DNA of 64,000 nt, taken from positions 1 through 64,000 of the forward strand of contig VZRG01002006.1 in the NCBI GenBank assembly GCA_013397435.1, read 5' to 3'. Shown here piece after piece: positions 48,673-60,630 of this stretch. The translations under genes and the position numbers were made by a program. Source of the DNA: Erythrocercus mccallii (taxonomy: Eukaryota > Chordata > Aves > Passeriformes > Dicruridae). Positions within the stretch are counted from its first letter, which is position 1, and each line of letters opens with the position of its first letter. The notes under the pieces are model-generated. The model was not told the origin of the DNA and made no database searches. It saw only the letters and a list, made by a program, of their open reading frames with translations.

Positions 48673-51600
48673 TGAGACTAAGGTAATTAATACTTTAAAC
48701 ATTTCTCAGTGGTGCCATCTCTCTCAAAATCCCGACAAACCAGATAACTGATTTCCAAAAGACCAGGCTGACATGGTGTTAGAAGGAAGGGCCTCTTATG
48801 GAAACAGAAAATGTGTTTAAACACTGGTGAAAATTTGCAGTAAATCAATATTCACACTGGAAGGAAATAATTAGTTGAGTCTTTCAGAGATCCAGTAGGA
48901 GACTGATGCCAGAGAAAGCAATGAAGAGTGAGAAAACAGCCTTTACTGATGATGCCAAGCTAAGTCAAGTTTCTAAAGACTGGACTGGCTATAAAAAACA
49001 TCTTATGACACTTAGTGATAAAATTGCAGCTGAAATTCCATGTAAATAAATGTAAAATAAATTAAAATACATTCCACCTTTATAAACAAAATGATGTGCT
49101 CATTCTAAGTCCTTGGAAATCGTATCAGGAAAAATAGGAGCTTGGACACTCTTGCAAGCAGCAGTCTCAGAACCATCATAAGAAAGCATTCTGCACAGGA
49201 ATCCTCCTAATTTGAGTTTTAAGAGGGATTGACCAGAAGGTTAACCAGAAAAAACTACCCTGAGCTCAGGACAGCCGTGTTGCAAGTTGAGGTAATATTC
49301 CAGAGATGTATCTCTATTTGACTCTATTCCATTTTAGTTTTAGTCACAGGTTCCATTCACTGCTGGAAGAGCTAAACCACAGCATTAGTCATGCAGGAAA
49401 TGGATTATTATGTCATTTGCAATATTTTGCAAGAGTTTGAAATAGTCAGAGATGGTGAAGCAAGTATTACCATCTTTTTATAGATCACATGCTATGTTCA
49501 TCTGGTGTACTGTCACCAAAATGTTACTATGCAAAAAGTATTAGAAAAAACAAAACACACCAGAATTTTGTTCATATTGTATTATACTGCAAAATTAATT
49601 ATATTTTTATGCTAAATTTTATTTTGAGATAGAATATTATACTCTCAAACTTTAGGCATAAATACAGAAAAAACATAATTGACTGAATTTTATTAAAAAT
49701 ATATTTTTGAAGCACAGTTTGATCCAAATATTAAGCTCTAAAAATGCAGTTTTGACAGGGCACTGGAGTCCTGTATAGAGATTATGTTCAGATGCACAGA
49801 CAGCAATTTATAACAGTGATGGCAATTAAATAAATTATATTCTTCATTTCAATAAATTATCGCCCCTGAAAAATTAACTACAATCCATCTATGGTGGCAT
49901 GTTTTCTTCTGCTATTCAGGAAGAGAAGTCGATGTGCAGTTTTATTTCATCCAGACAGAATATGAGAAATAAATTAATTCCTTTAGTTTCTTCAGACTGC
50001 AACTTATAAAAATAGGCTGAAGGCCTAATCCTATTCCTCTATTTGTCCAAGAATTTTCATATTTTTAGGACTAAGAAATGGATGCAATTTAATTAATAAG
50101 GATGTCACAGAATTATTGCTCAACACTCTGGTTCTCATACAACTCACGTTTGGTCTGCTTCAGATGAAAAAAACAAGGAGAGTGAAGAATGGGGTTCTCT
50201 CTGTTTTTTCCTATTGATTTACTAAAAGCACAGTGATTAATATTCTGATGTATACTTTAGAAGAATTAATCTAAAAAAGGTTATTATTCATCTATTGCAA
50301 CCTTGATTTTAAAAGATAGTACTTTGTAGCCTTTCAGTGTAGATTCACACTCAGTAGCTAAATTGAAAGTCATAAAATTGTGAAATAGCCTTTTCAAGTA
50401 TTAACACTAATTAAAATTCCTTTTTTACTTTGTTACTGAGAATCATCAGATTTATTTACAATATGACAGAATTCACCAGGACAGAGTGAATAAGTGAAAA
50501 TATGTTTGTTATTAGATGTAGAGATCAAGGTTTATCTATAAAATATATGTTTTTTAAATGTTTATTCCACCTTTATAGAGTTTTGAGGCACTTATAGGCC
50601 ATAGGCATGAGGTAGTTGGCAAAATCCTGAATAATTATTTTTGAGAGGTGGTTATAAAGTGATGAAGAACTATCTATTATTAACAGTTAAACAAACAAAT
50701 TGGTTTATATAAAAGTAGAAGACAAGGAGAAGATAAGAAATGAGTCAAAAAGAGAGTCAGAGATGTTTACAGCATAGGATTTAGGGAAAGTTTTCAGAAA
50801 ACATGGCAAAAGATTATTTTACTATCACAATTACTGTTAATTTGCACAATCTGAGTCTACTGCATACTTTGGCAAACAATGTATGTCTATACGAAATTAA
50901 TGAAACATTCAGTGTACTCAGTTTCTCCTAATTTTCATATAAATGGTTTCAAAGTGCTCTTGTAAACTTCTAAATAACAACTTTCACAGCTAATCAATAT
51001 TTTTTGTTTTATACTAAAAGAGATTTTTTAAATACCATTGTCAGTAGACCCGTATGTATACAAACAAGTCCTTGTATCTTAAATTAACTCCATCAAAGAT
51101 TCTTTACTGTAACCTTTCATTTTTTTGTATGTAGACCACAGTCCCCATTGACATGAAAAGTAGAAGTAATCAATGCCAATCAGTGCCAATGTCTCCAAGC
51201 AAAATTTAGTACAGCATATCTGAAAACAAATCAAGCTCTAAGCAGAAACAGTAATTTGTAAGGAACTATAAATACCTTCCCATTCTATACAAAATGGTTC
51301 CTTATAACTGAGATTTCTCTGTACTACTGGAAAATACAAGCCAGAAAAAAAAATTGATTAAAAAGATATTGGGCATGTTTTCCCTTTTAAGTATTTTCTT
51401 TCTTAACTCTTTGTCTCAGCTGGTATCACTAGTAGTGCTAACACATTTAGTTACTTACTATAAATCCTCACTTGTTTAAAGTGACTGTACACATCTAATC
51501 AGATCAGTTTCCTTTCAGGTGATATGGAATTTTTCAATCCCATTATCCTGTTAAAAAAAAGAGAAGTCCACTATCTATTTAAAGTATTAAGATAGAATAC

Positions 51601-54600
51601 TATTTAGGACAAACTTCAGAAATAAAGACTCTGCTCTAGCCTTGCCAAACAATTGATTTCTGTTTAAATCCATTTATTCTATTTTGGCACAATCAAAATT
51701 AGCTCGTATAGATACATACAAGGAAGTTATAAATTGCCAGGACTTTGTGAGAGATATTATACTGGGGAGCAGTGTCCCAAAGGAAATAGTGTATGAATCA
51801 TAAACCAGGGAATTAACAACTTTAAGCTGACTAAAATATACATTATACATATGCAACACAGGACTGTTCTCCATGTTTCAAATATTCATGTTGATACATT
51901 ACATCTCATTTCATTCAAAATAATTGCAATGCAATGACCATGCTGCCATTTGGATTACGCGTCTGCACAGATTTCAAGAGCCCATCTCCATTTCTCCACT
52001 CTGGTATAAGTGAGCAGAGGAATTGCTCTCTGTTCCATGGTCAAGCAGCTCTTGCTTCTGCTTGGACTTTGTAAATTATTAAACCACTAAGCAGAAGGGG
52101 TTGCACAGGCAGCATATCTGCACAAACACAGTGTCAGGAGACAAACCCAGCACTATAGCTGGACATTGCTAATGCCCACATCGTTACAATGTTCAGGCAA
52201 GGCCTTGGGCCAGTCAATGAGCCCTCTCCAACAATCTCCAAGCAGTCGTTGGGAATTAACTGGGACAGGAGTGATTTCCAAGATGCATTTTTAATGAAGT
52301 CATCTTTTTACAGAGACAGGAGATGCAATGCCAAGGACGTAGATAGACTGGACCAGCAGGCTGCAGAGCCAGCAGGCACTGGCACTGTTGGACTTGCCAC
52401 ATCTGCTTTGGTTACAGCTCAAATCCAAGAGCAAAATATTTATAGTCTCTGCTGCCCTAAAGTTTCATCTTGATTAGATTAATGTTGTAAGACTCTTAAA
52501 AACCTGTGACATGTTTGCATTAGAACAGAATTTCCTATAAACAAAGTCATTCAGTGTTTCAGATATTACACATAAATATTAATCAGTTAAAACTCTTTCT
52601 CTGTAAGGCTGAGACAAGACTATCGATTACTATTATAATGCTAAAAGAGAGAGGGCATGAATTTCTTCTTTCTGTGACCTTCCCCTTTCTACCCAGCTAA
52701 GCCAACCACCATGTTACTGGTAGCAGCAGGCTGAAAAAGCAATTTGAGGTGCATCACCAAACCTAAGGAGCTTTGCACACCTTATTTTACAAATACTTGA
52801 TAATGAAGAGCACTATCTTATTAAAATCAAGGATTATGTGAAATGAAAAATATGTAATTCAATACAAAACACAAATAGAGGCAAAGACAAAGAATTCTAT
52901 GGGTCAAATGAATGCTAATTAATGCATTTTGGAAAAAAAATGAAGCAATATTTCACAACATCTGAATTATGTATATTAAACTTATTATAAATATCAGAAT
53001 CAACCTGCTAGAAATATTTCAATGATTTTGGAAAACTGTGTAGGAGTATACTTTGTCTTCCTGTATGTGCTGGGTATAGTTACTCCCAAGATACTAGTAA
53101 AGAAACTTAGAAGCCATAGGACAGAAAATTAAGTTTCTTGTCATAGACTGTACCCAGGACAAGAGTTAAAGAAGAAGAAAATGTTAAGAGATGGACCGCC
53201 CCACGCCAATATTGAGTCTCTCAATAGAGATTTCCAAATCACTTAGACATGGAAAAGAGCTTTACTTTAGTCTGGACTTCCAAAGGAAGAGAGAGGAGTT
53301 TTGGCTGCATCAGATTACCTGTGAAAAGTGCTATAAACCCACACTAGGCAATCATGGAAAGACGTAAATGTCACAGGGAAGTACCAGAGCACTGAAAGAA
53401 ACAGCAGCTGCAGAGCAAAATGCCAACAGGCTGCAGATGGAAGACTGAGCCCGGCACCCATAGAGGTGCTGTATCTAGTGCAGCCTGGCACTGCTACCAC
53501 CCGTCACTGCACACAGTGCTGCTCAAATGTACACCTGAGACAGCCATTCTGGGGACACCTCACAGCTCAGGATCATGGGTTGCATCACATCTTCTCTGTA
53601 TTTAAAAAGGCAAAGAAAATCTAGCATAAACAACTGCTAGATGCACCATGGAAGAAGGTGCTAGTTAAAAAACTGAGGCTTTGTTTACAGTGTTATTAAA
53701 AATGTATTTAAAACAAATTATAAAGTGGAGTAGTTAAATTGCACTTAGTTCTTGTTTGGACACGTTTACTTAAAATTGATGTGGCCCTAATTTGAATTAA
53801 CTTCTGAACCAAATAAATGTAGAACTAATTGGGACAACAAAATTCATTGCTTTTAATTGTCCTAAGAATCCCTGAGCAAACATGCTCCTTTAATGCCAAG
53901 TATAGAAATCTAAATCTCATGCCTTTTATTTTTTAAACACAGAGACACTGAACACCTTATAAACCCTTCCTGACACTGAAATCAAGGCAGTCTATTGATC
54001 AAGGAGGATGATTCTGCAGTACTGAGTGACAAATTAACTGTTATTTCAAAAACAAAGTATCACCTTTTCACAAGAGCTAAATGGGGAATTTTTAAGCCAG
54101 ATGGCAGAGATTTCGTGGAGTTACCCTGTGCAACAGAAAATATTTGTGAAAAAATTAATTACAGAACTCACTGCTGTATCAACTGTCAGGTTAGCCAGAT
54201 TCCTTAACATTTTTTCATATTCACCACATTAACCTCTCCCAAATTCAGAAGCATCAAATATTTTGTTTAAATAATTACTTCTTCAGTGAAACAACATAAT
54301 TATTGAGATGAAGACAAATTAACATAAGGCAAGCAAGCTATGAGGATATCAAGTAACGTTAATGGAACTTATAGGAAGAAAAATTTATTTGCAGTAAATG
54401 AGGAAGCAAAGAGGTACTGCTGATATTTTAAGCTTAAAAAATACAGCATCAAGCACCTTATATCCTATAAAAATCTCATTACCTGTACAGCACTCCTTAA
54501 AGAGCACGATTTTCATGACCAAGCAAATTATAATAAATGCTTGCTTTCTTTACTAACAGAGTTCTCATGATACATAGAGAAAAAATGTTAAACTGGAAGT

Positions 54601-55290
54601 AGGATCTCTCCCCATGAAAAGAGAAAAAAAACCTGTCAATATGCCATAATGAAGACTACCATGAAAATATTTTTAAAAAGCAAATTATCTAAGAAATCTT
54701 TTTCTTGTTGCTTATTAACCACATTTTACACCACTTTGGGAAATTTAGGTTTTGTTTTAATTCTAATACTTTCAAAAAAATTATTCAAACTAATTTTAAA
54801 ATGAACTATTCAAAATAAGTAATTTCTGCTTTATATTTCTGGTTTTTTTTCTTCTGAGTAAAGGAAAAAAAATAGTGAAATCAGCTATTAAATTACAAAG
54901 TAGTCTATAATCCATTACTCAGATATTTTAAGAAGGTTCATGACTTGAAAAAATATTTGAAATTTTATTTTCTTTTGTTTAGGTTTACAGTTTTTATTAT
55001 TTGACATTATTTAAGTTTATTAATTTAAATTACATGTCTTAGATATTTCCTTAATGTCTTCTCCAAGAAACAGATGCTTCAACCTGTACTTGTTAGAAGC
55101 TGTCACAACTCATATACTACAACAAACGTATTTCAAAACTGTTTTTGTTTCATGTTATGAGACAATAGTAATTGCTATGAATGATCTAATATGTTTTAAA
55201 TGCAACTACAAAACTAATTAGAAAGATTTTTCAATTTTTTACAAAAAGTAATCTATGTAGTCTCCAAAACAAGAGAAATACTTTTTAGCA
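48673..55290. other. Gene-free intron stretch, very AT-rich
   Basis: The stretch from about 49.3 to 51.9 kb and 53.6 to 55.2 kb is rich in A and T and holds only short frames. A GC-richer patch at 52180-52470 has a 94-codon frame, and another lies at 53300-53600. None resembles a known protein. No transposon recognised. Confidence 0.5.
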
Positions 55291-56008
55291 ATTACAGAGT
55301 GCACTATGATACCAAACTGGGAAGTGCAGTTGACTCTACTGAGGGACAAGAGGCTTGCAGAGGGGTCTAGATAGATTGGAGCATTTGGACATGATTAAAA
55401 TTGGCATGAAATTTAGCAAGCCAAAATGTTGGCTTCGGCACTTGGAATGAAGTATAAACACAGGTATAAACTGGCAGAGGAGTGGCTGGAGAGAAGCAGT
55501 GCAGTAAGAGATCTGTGGGTGCTGGTCAGCAGAAGGCTCACAATCAGTCAGCAGTGTGAGCCCGGGCAGGCAGGAGGGCAAACCCATCCTGGGGTGCAAC
55601 AAACACAGCTGCCAGTCAGGAGAGGTGACCATCCTCTGCTTTACTCAGCACTGGTGCAGTGTCACCTCAAGAATTGTGGGCAGTTCTGGGCCTCAATATA
55701 AGAAGGATGTGAAGGTCCTTGAATGTGTCCAGAGGAGAGCAACAAAGCTGGTGGCAGGGAACTCTTAAAAGGAGCAACTGAGGACTTTGGGATTGTCCAG
55801 CTTGGAGGAGAGGAAGCTGAAGAATGAGCTCATTGCTCTGTACAGCTTCCAGACAAGATAAAGTAGAGAGGGAGGTCCTAAGCTCTTCTCCTCGGTATCC
55901 AGTAACAGGACCCATGGGAATGACTCAAAGCTGCGCCATAGGAGGTTTGGACTAGACATCAGGCAGCATTTCTTTACCAAGAGGGGGGTCAGGCAATGGA
56001 ACAGTGTA
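55291..56008 (+). mobile_element. CR1 LINE reverse-transcriptase fragment, sense, about 715 bp, 3'-truncated
   Basis: The sequence corresponds to the C-terminal part of the CR1 reverse-transcriptase ORF. One frame (55426-55701) gives LAEEWLERSSAVRDLWVLVS and LLYSALVQCHLKN. A second frame (55556-55768) continues with GPQYKKDVKVLECVQRRATK, so there is at least one frameshift. The match fades after TCAGGCAATGGAACAG, and the usual CR1 3' UTR and octamer tail are absent; the copy is truncated at both ends. It is antisense to KHDRBS2. Confidence 0.93.
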
Positions 56009-56232
56009 GGAGCTTGATGCTCCAAAGCATCAGATCCTTCTTCTGAAAACTGTCCAGAACAGCTGGACATGCTGTTCAGTAATGCTAATTCATTAAACCT
56101 TTCTTTCTTTGTATGAAGGAATATTTTCAATAACTTTTTGAGCATTCCTGACAAGCATGTTTAACCAGATACCAGACAATATAAAAAGCAAGTAATTTGT
56201 GAAGGAACTATTTTATTGTAAAGCAAATGATT

Positions 56233-56613
56233 ATCATAGAATCACAGAATCACTTAGATTGGAAATGACCTCCACAATCATGAGTCCATCCTTTGACCAC
56301 CTTTGACACTATCATGCCAAATTGACCATAGCACTAAGTGCCATGTCCAATCATTTTTTGAAGACTTTCAAGGATACTGACTCCATCATTTCCCTGGACA
56401 GACAGTTCCAATGCTTAAGAACCCTTTCAGGAAAAAATTCTTTCTGACGTCCAACCTGAACCTCCCCTGGCAGAGCTTGAGGACATTTCCTTTTGTCCTA
56501 TCATTGGTTGCCTGGGGAAGAGGCTGACCCTCACTTGCAAGGGGCCCAGAGCCAGACACAATACTTAAAGTGCCGCCTCACCAGTGTCAAGTACAGAGGG
56601 AAAATTATTTCAA
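56233..56613 (-). mobile_element. CR1 LINE 3' fragment, antisense, with internal deletion
   Basis: The left end ATCATAGAATCACAGAATCA is a reversed CR1 3' terminus. It is followed by a diverged 3' UTR and the TTTTGTCCTATCATTGGTTG and CCTGGGGAAGAGGCTGACCC blocks. It then jumps to GCCCAGAGCCAGACACAATA, which normally lies a few hundred bases further along. The intervening CR1 sequence is missing, so an internal deletion is inferred. It faces the sense CR1 that ends 225 bp to the left. Confidence 0.9.
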
Positions 56614-57744
56614 TACAGCAATACAAGATAAAGTACCATCATATAAACGTACATAAAACAGACGTTCAGTTGTTCATGGCCATTAAAATGAATTTGTGTT
56701 CAAGATCTTTCATAAGAGTTCTTGAAATCCAGAGGACTTCTGTAATAGGAGAGATCCTTTTAATAGAACAGTAGCTGTTTATGAGCTCTTTTTGCCAACA
56801 TTTCATTTTCTCCTTTAGACCAGTGCTACACTAAAATCTGTGCTATCTCCAAATACCAGACAGTTGCTACTAATCAGTTCCTGCGATGATGCCACTAAAT
56901 GGTCTTGATGATTTACACTGCAGAATTTGGTTCCTTCGACACCTGCCCCCCACTGCCTCAGTGGCCTTAGGGAAACTGTCACTGCTGAAATCCATCACAC
57001 ATTACAAACCCACCATGGGGTAAGAGAAGACTGAGCAGTAACCTCTGCCTATCCTCCAACTAAGCACTCAGCAACAAGAGTCCTGGTAGAATGAGAATCT
57101 TGATGCACTGATAATCTCAACTAACAAAGAGGGAATGTAGTCAGCAAAGAGCACAGCTGTTATTACTCCCATTATTTTTAATAATTCTACAATTTAAATA
57201 GGTGTTCTAAAGCATTTTGAATTGTATTTCCGTAGTATTTCCTGGGAAAGGCATGTTCAGTAACATTACGCACAAATTCATACACAGAGCTTGAGCTAAA
57301 GATTTGTTCAGATACTCAGCACTACATGGGGTCTTTCTTGGTGCCATTTACAATCCAAAGGTACTGCCTGCCAAAAGCACCAGTTTTACCCTTTCTCTGT
57401 GAATCTACATTTAAGGCTATGACCTACTTTTAAAACTGCAGTATAATCTGAACCATGTCACAACTGTACTTCTATAGTCACAAGAAGGATGCTGAGAAGG
57501 CCAAGGGCAAGGTTTGATGCTTCACAAGCCTGCACTCTCTGGGGCAAGGCATGCACATAGAGGGCTGTTCTGTAGCCTGGAAGACTTCTACCCTGCATAA
57601 GATCTTCTGTATATTCTTTCACTTTTTTGCCATTTGCTACTCACAAGCAACAGTACCACCAACAAAGAGAGACAGTGATCATCAGAGTTTAGAATGGAAA
57701 CTGCAAAACAACTCGATCAACAGGTGTGGCAACAAAGTTCATCA
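56614..57744. other. Gene-free intron stretch
   Basis: Unique-looking sequence of moderate GC content between a CR1 fragment and an LTR fragment. An 84-codon frame at 57551-57805 runs into the LTR and is not credible as a gene. Confidence 0.5.
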
Positions 57745-57990
57745 TGTACAGGGAGGTACAAGCCACCAGCAGGGAAACAGACAAGACAAGTCTCTGTTTT
57801 GTTAAGCTCGAGAATCACTTTTATTTCCCCCAGGCTGGGGAAGGGGGAGAAGACAAAGAGAGCCTGCAGGGTCAGGGTCGTGGGGTTTTATAGGGTATTG
57901 CTGGGGCAGAGTCTTGGGGTTTAGGTCAAGGGAGGAGTTAACACAAGGAGATCAGATTTCAGCCTCCTCAAAACCAGAGGACTCCACAAC
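57745..57990 (-). mobile_element. LTR fragment of an endogenous retrovirus, minus strand
   Basis: Read on the minus strand it has CCCTATAAAACCCC (TATA at 57886-57893). About 60 bp later comes GAAATAAAAGTGATTCTCGA, with AATAAA at 57820-57825, then a U5-like tail ending TGTACA at 57745. TATA, short R, AATAAA and a CA end in this order are what an LTR shows. U3 upstream of the TATA appears only about 100 bp long, so the element is probably truncated, and its right edge is uncertain. The GC-rich composition contrasts with the surroundings. It lies in the sense direction of KHDRBS2. Confidence 0.68.
57820..57825 (-). terminator. AATAAA poly(A) signal of the LTR, sense to the host gene
   Basis: AATAAA reads on the minus strand within the LTR fragment, followed downstream by a T/G-containing tail. 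It could in principle end KHDRBS2 pre-mRNA inside this intron. Use is not shown by the sequence. Confidence 0.45.
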
Positions 57991-60561
57991 CAGGTTCCTA
58001 GTCCAGTATACTCACAAGAAAACTACAATTCTCTGCTGTAACAAACTGCATATGCACACATAACAACACACAGAGATAAAAACTGTAGAAATTAACCTGA
58101 TATTTAAACATGCCACTTTAAATATGGGACCTAGTAATATGTAAATACTGGAAAAACTATGTATCAGTGCTGAATTTTCACACAGTGAAAGACTTACTGG
58201 AAATAATTTCATAAACTGTTTGAAGGCATTAATTTCATTTTTTAATCTGAAGAAGCATTTTCCTTTTTCATGTAAGATGACACTGGATGATAAAGACTTG
58301 TCACAGAAGGCATTTAATCTGATGTAAACTGATCAGTTTTATGGAATTTGCAAAGAGCCCAAGAAATCTTTCAATATTTGCTGAATTAAAAACTAATAGA
58401 AGTTAAAATTTAGCAAAATACTGTTCTGTTGCCAAGTCAAAAACAAGTCAGGAAACATTTGACAATTTAACAGTATGGCCAGTTTGGCTCAAGTGGCCTG
58501 CCAATATCCTCTAGCACTTACTAATGTAACAGACTAGTTCTGGCTGAAGAGGCAGTTCTTACTGTTGGGGCCTAAATAAGTCTTTAAGTTATTCCAGAGT
58601 CCATTGGCATAATCTCATGCTCAAACACGCTCATATCCCAAGCTCCTTTCTCCAAAGAGAACTGGACAGTTGGTAGTAAAAATCAGGAGAAAAAAAGAAT
58701 CTTTTAGAATACCAGAATGAATCTTTAGAATACTAGACTCCCCTTTGGTACAGGTTCAGCAGCCTTTTCTCCATTATATCAAGAACCACCCGGGAAAAAT
58801 TCATGTGTCTGTTTTCAAGCTGCATTTGTTTGACATGTTCACAAAGAGATTAAGTTCTGAAGTACTTAGGTCGGAAGTACTGCATAATCTGATATTAACT
58901 GCTGTTAATAAGTATTAAAAGTAATNTAAAAATAATAAATATCAAATGCTGGCAAAGCATGCATTAAAAACACATTTTTCAGATTTTGATTAATGACTGT
59001 CAATTATTATGCCTATTAGGAACTTAGCATTTCTTAATACCTAAAAAAACCCACCACCCCTTCTTCTGACCAACCTATATACTAATCTTAATATGTGGCT
59101 AATGGATCTCATATTCCGCAACACACAGCTTGGTTAAAAAAATAAAACACAACTTCCAGAACACCCAACAAGAAGCCATGGAATCTAACAACTCCACAAA
59201 GAAAACTTTTTCAAAAACTATACATTAGATATTTACTGCTTGATAGACACGCTTTTAATGCATAACTAATTTAGCACAAGAAAAAGCTGTTAGTATATCT
59301 TCAGCCAATACAGATGTCAAGATTTTGAGAGAAAAAATATACATGTGCACTGTTATTAATTGAAAGCAATCAATGGAAGGAAAGAATGTAGTCGAGCAGG
59401 TCTTCATTTCAATGATTTTTTAACAAAGATTTGGGTTTTCCAAACTGGTTTAGGGCTTTTTCCCAAATAGAATAAAAAATAGCTATCTCTGCCAATTAGG
59501 CAATATGATTGATGGATAGTCCCTCATACATAGTCCTAGAAACGATTACCAGCTGTGCAAAACCCCTCACACTAATAACTGGAACTATCTCTGAACAAAA
59601 TAAATATTTTAAGAAAACCTTCTCAAATTGATCTGCTGATTGCCATGAAATAATTCTACTCTGATTCATTAATAATTGTATGGAATGTCTCAGTATCTAT
59701 AAAGAGTACTTGTAACATATTCACCTGCCATTTGAGACACTCCTATGACCAACCAGGTAGGTGTGTGCAGAGTGCCTCACAGTTCAGCTGAAAAAAAAAA
59801 TCTAGATTTTATTAAAGAAAACTTACTGATAGGTGAATAACTGCTAAAACTGTGGCTAATTAGAAGTGCAATATATAGTAATTTTTCCTAGCTGAAAAAA
59901 ATTGTGCTTTTTTGTTGTAAAGGTAACTTTTGTGAAATTCACAATTATTAACAAGTGAAAGTAAACAATCTTAGAGCTTAGTAAGCAAGTTGTAGTCATC
60001 AGAACTATGTACCTGTTTTTCTGAAAATGCCCAAAATGTTTTAAAAATGCTCATAAATTTCATCTTTTGGGGAATCTGAAACAAGCAAAAAGGAAAAGAG
60101 TCTGTAGTAATGAAAACGAAAAAAAATGCCACCCTCAACTGGCCTGTTGAATTGAACTTAAAAGGTGTAATTCTGACGGGAAATACCCTTTGCTATACTG
60201 TCATTATGGTGATGCTCAAAGTGCTGATCGCATGCCTCTGCATTAGCAGTATCACTGTACACTCACTGTGTGTGTGAGCATCATTATGGCTAAGAGGAAA
60301 ACCTATTTCCATCAGCTGGAAAACAAATTACTGATACATAAGGTTGCTACTAAGTATAGCAGGAGTATTTTTATGTTGCTGAACTTCTACAGAGAAACTA
60401 ACATGGTCCAGTGGAAAAGTCTCAGCTACATTGTGAATTAGTAATTGACAAGAAACTGTGTTAACAACTTCACAATATCTGAGATTTTACTTTCAAAATA
60501 ATTTTTTGAACATGTAATACAAAAATATATACTGTGCATCTCAAGCTTGCCAGTTCAACGC
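57991..60561. other. Gene-free intron stretch
   Basis: AT-rich sequence without recognised transposons. A diverged duplication lies at 58697-58737 (GAATCTTTTAGAATACCAGA repeated as GAATCTTTAGAATACTAGA), and one ambiguous base is present at 58926. No gene evidence. Confidence 0.5.
58926..58926. other. Ambiguous base N
   Basis: A single N stands in GTAATNTAAA. It is the only non-ACGT character I noticed and points to an unresolved assembly position, not to a biological feature. Confidence 0.98.
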
Positions 60562-60565
60562 TATC

Positions 60566-60630
60566 TATTCTATTCTATTCTATTCTATTCTATTCTATTC
60601 TATTCTATTCTATTCTATTCTATTCTATCC
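60566..60630. repeat. (TATTC)13 microsatellite, 12 perfect units
   Basis: Twelve uninterrupted TATTC units span 60566-60625, followed by one TATCC at 60626-60630. A partial TATC unit precedes it at 60562. On the strand of the host gene it reads (GAATA)n. Perfect runs of this length are normally polymorphic. Confidence 0.97.
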
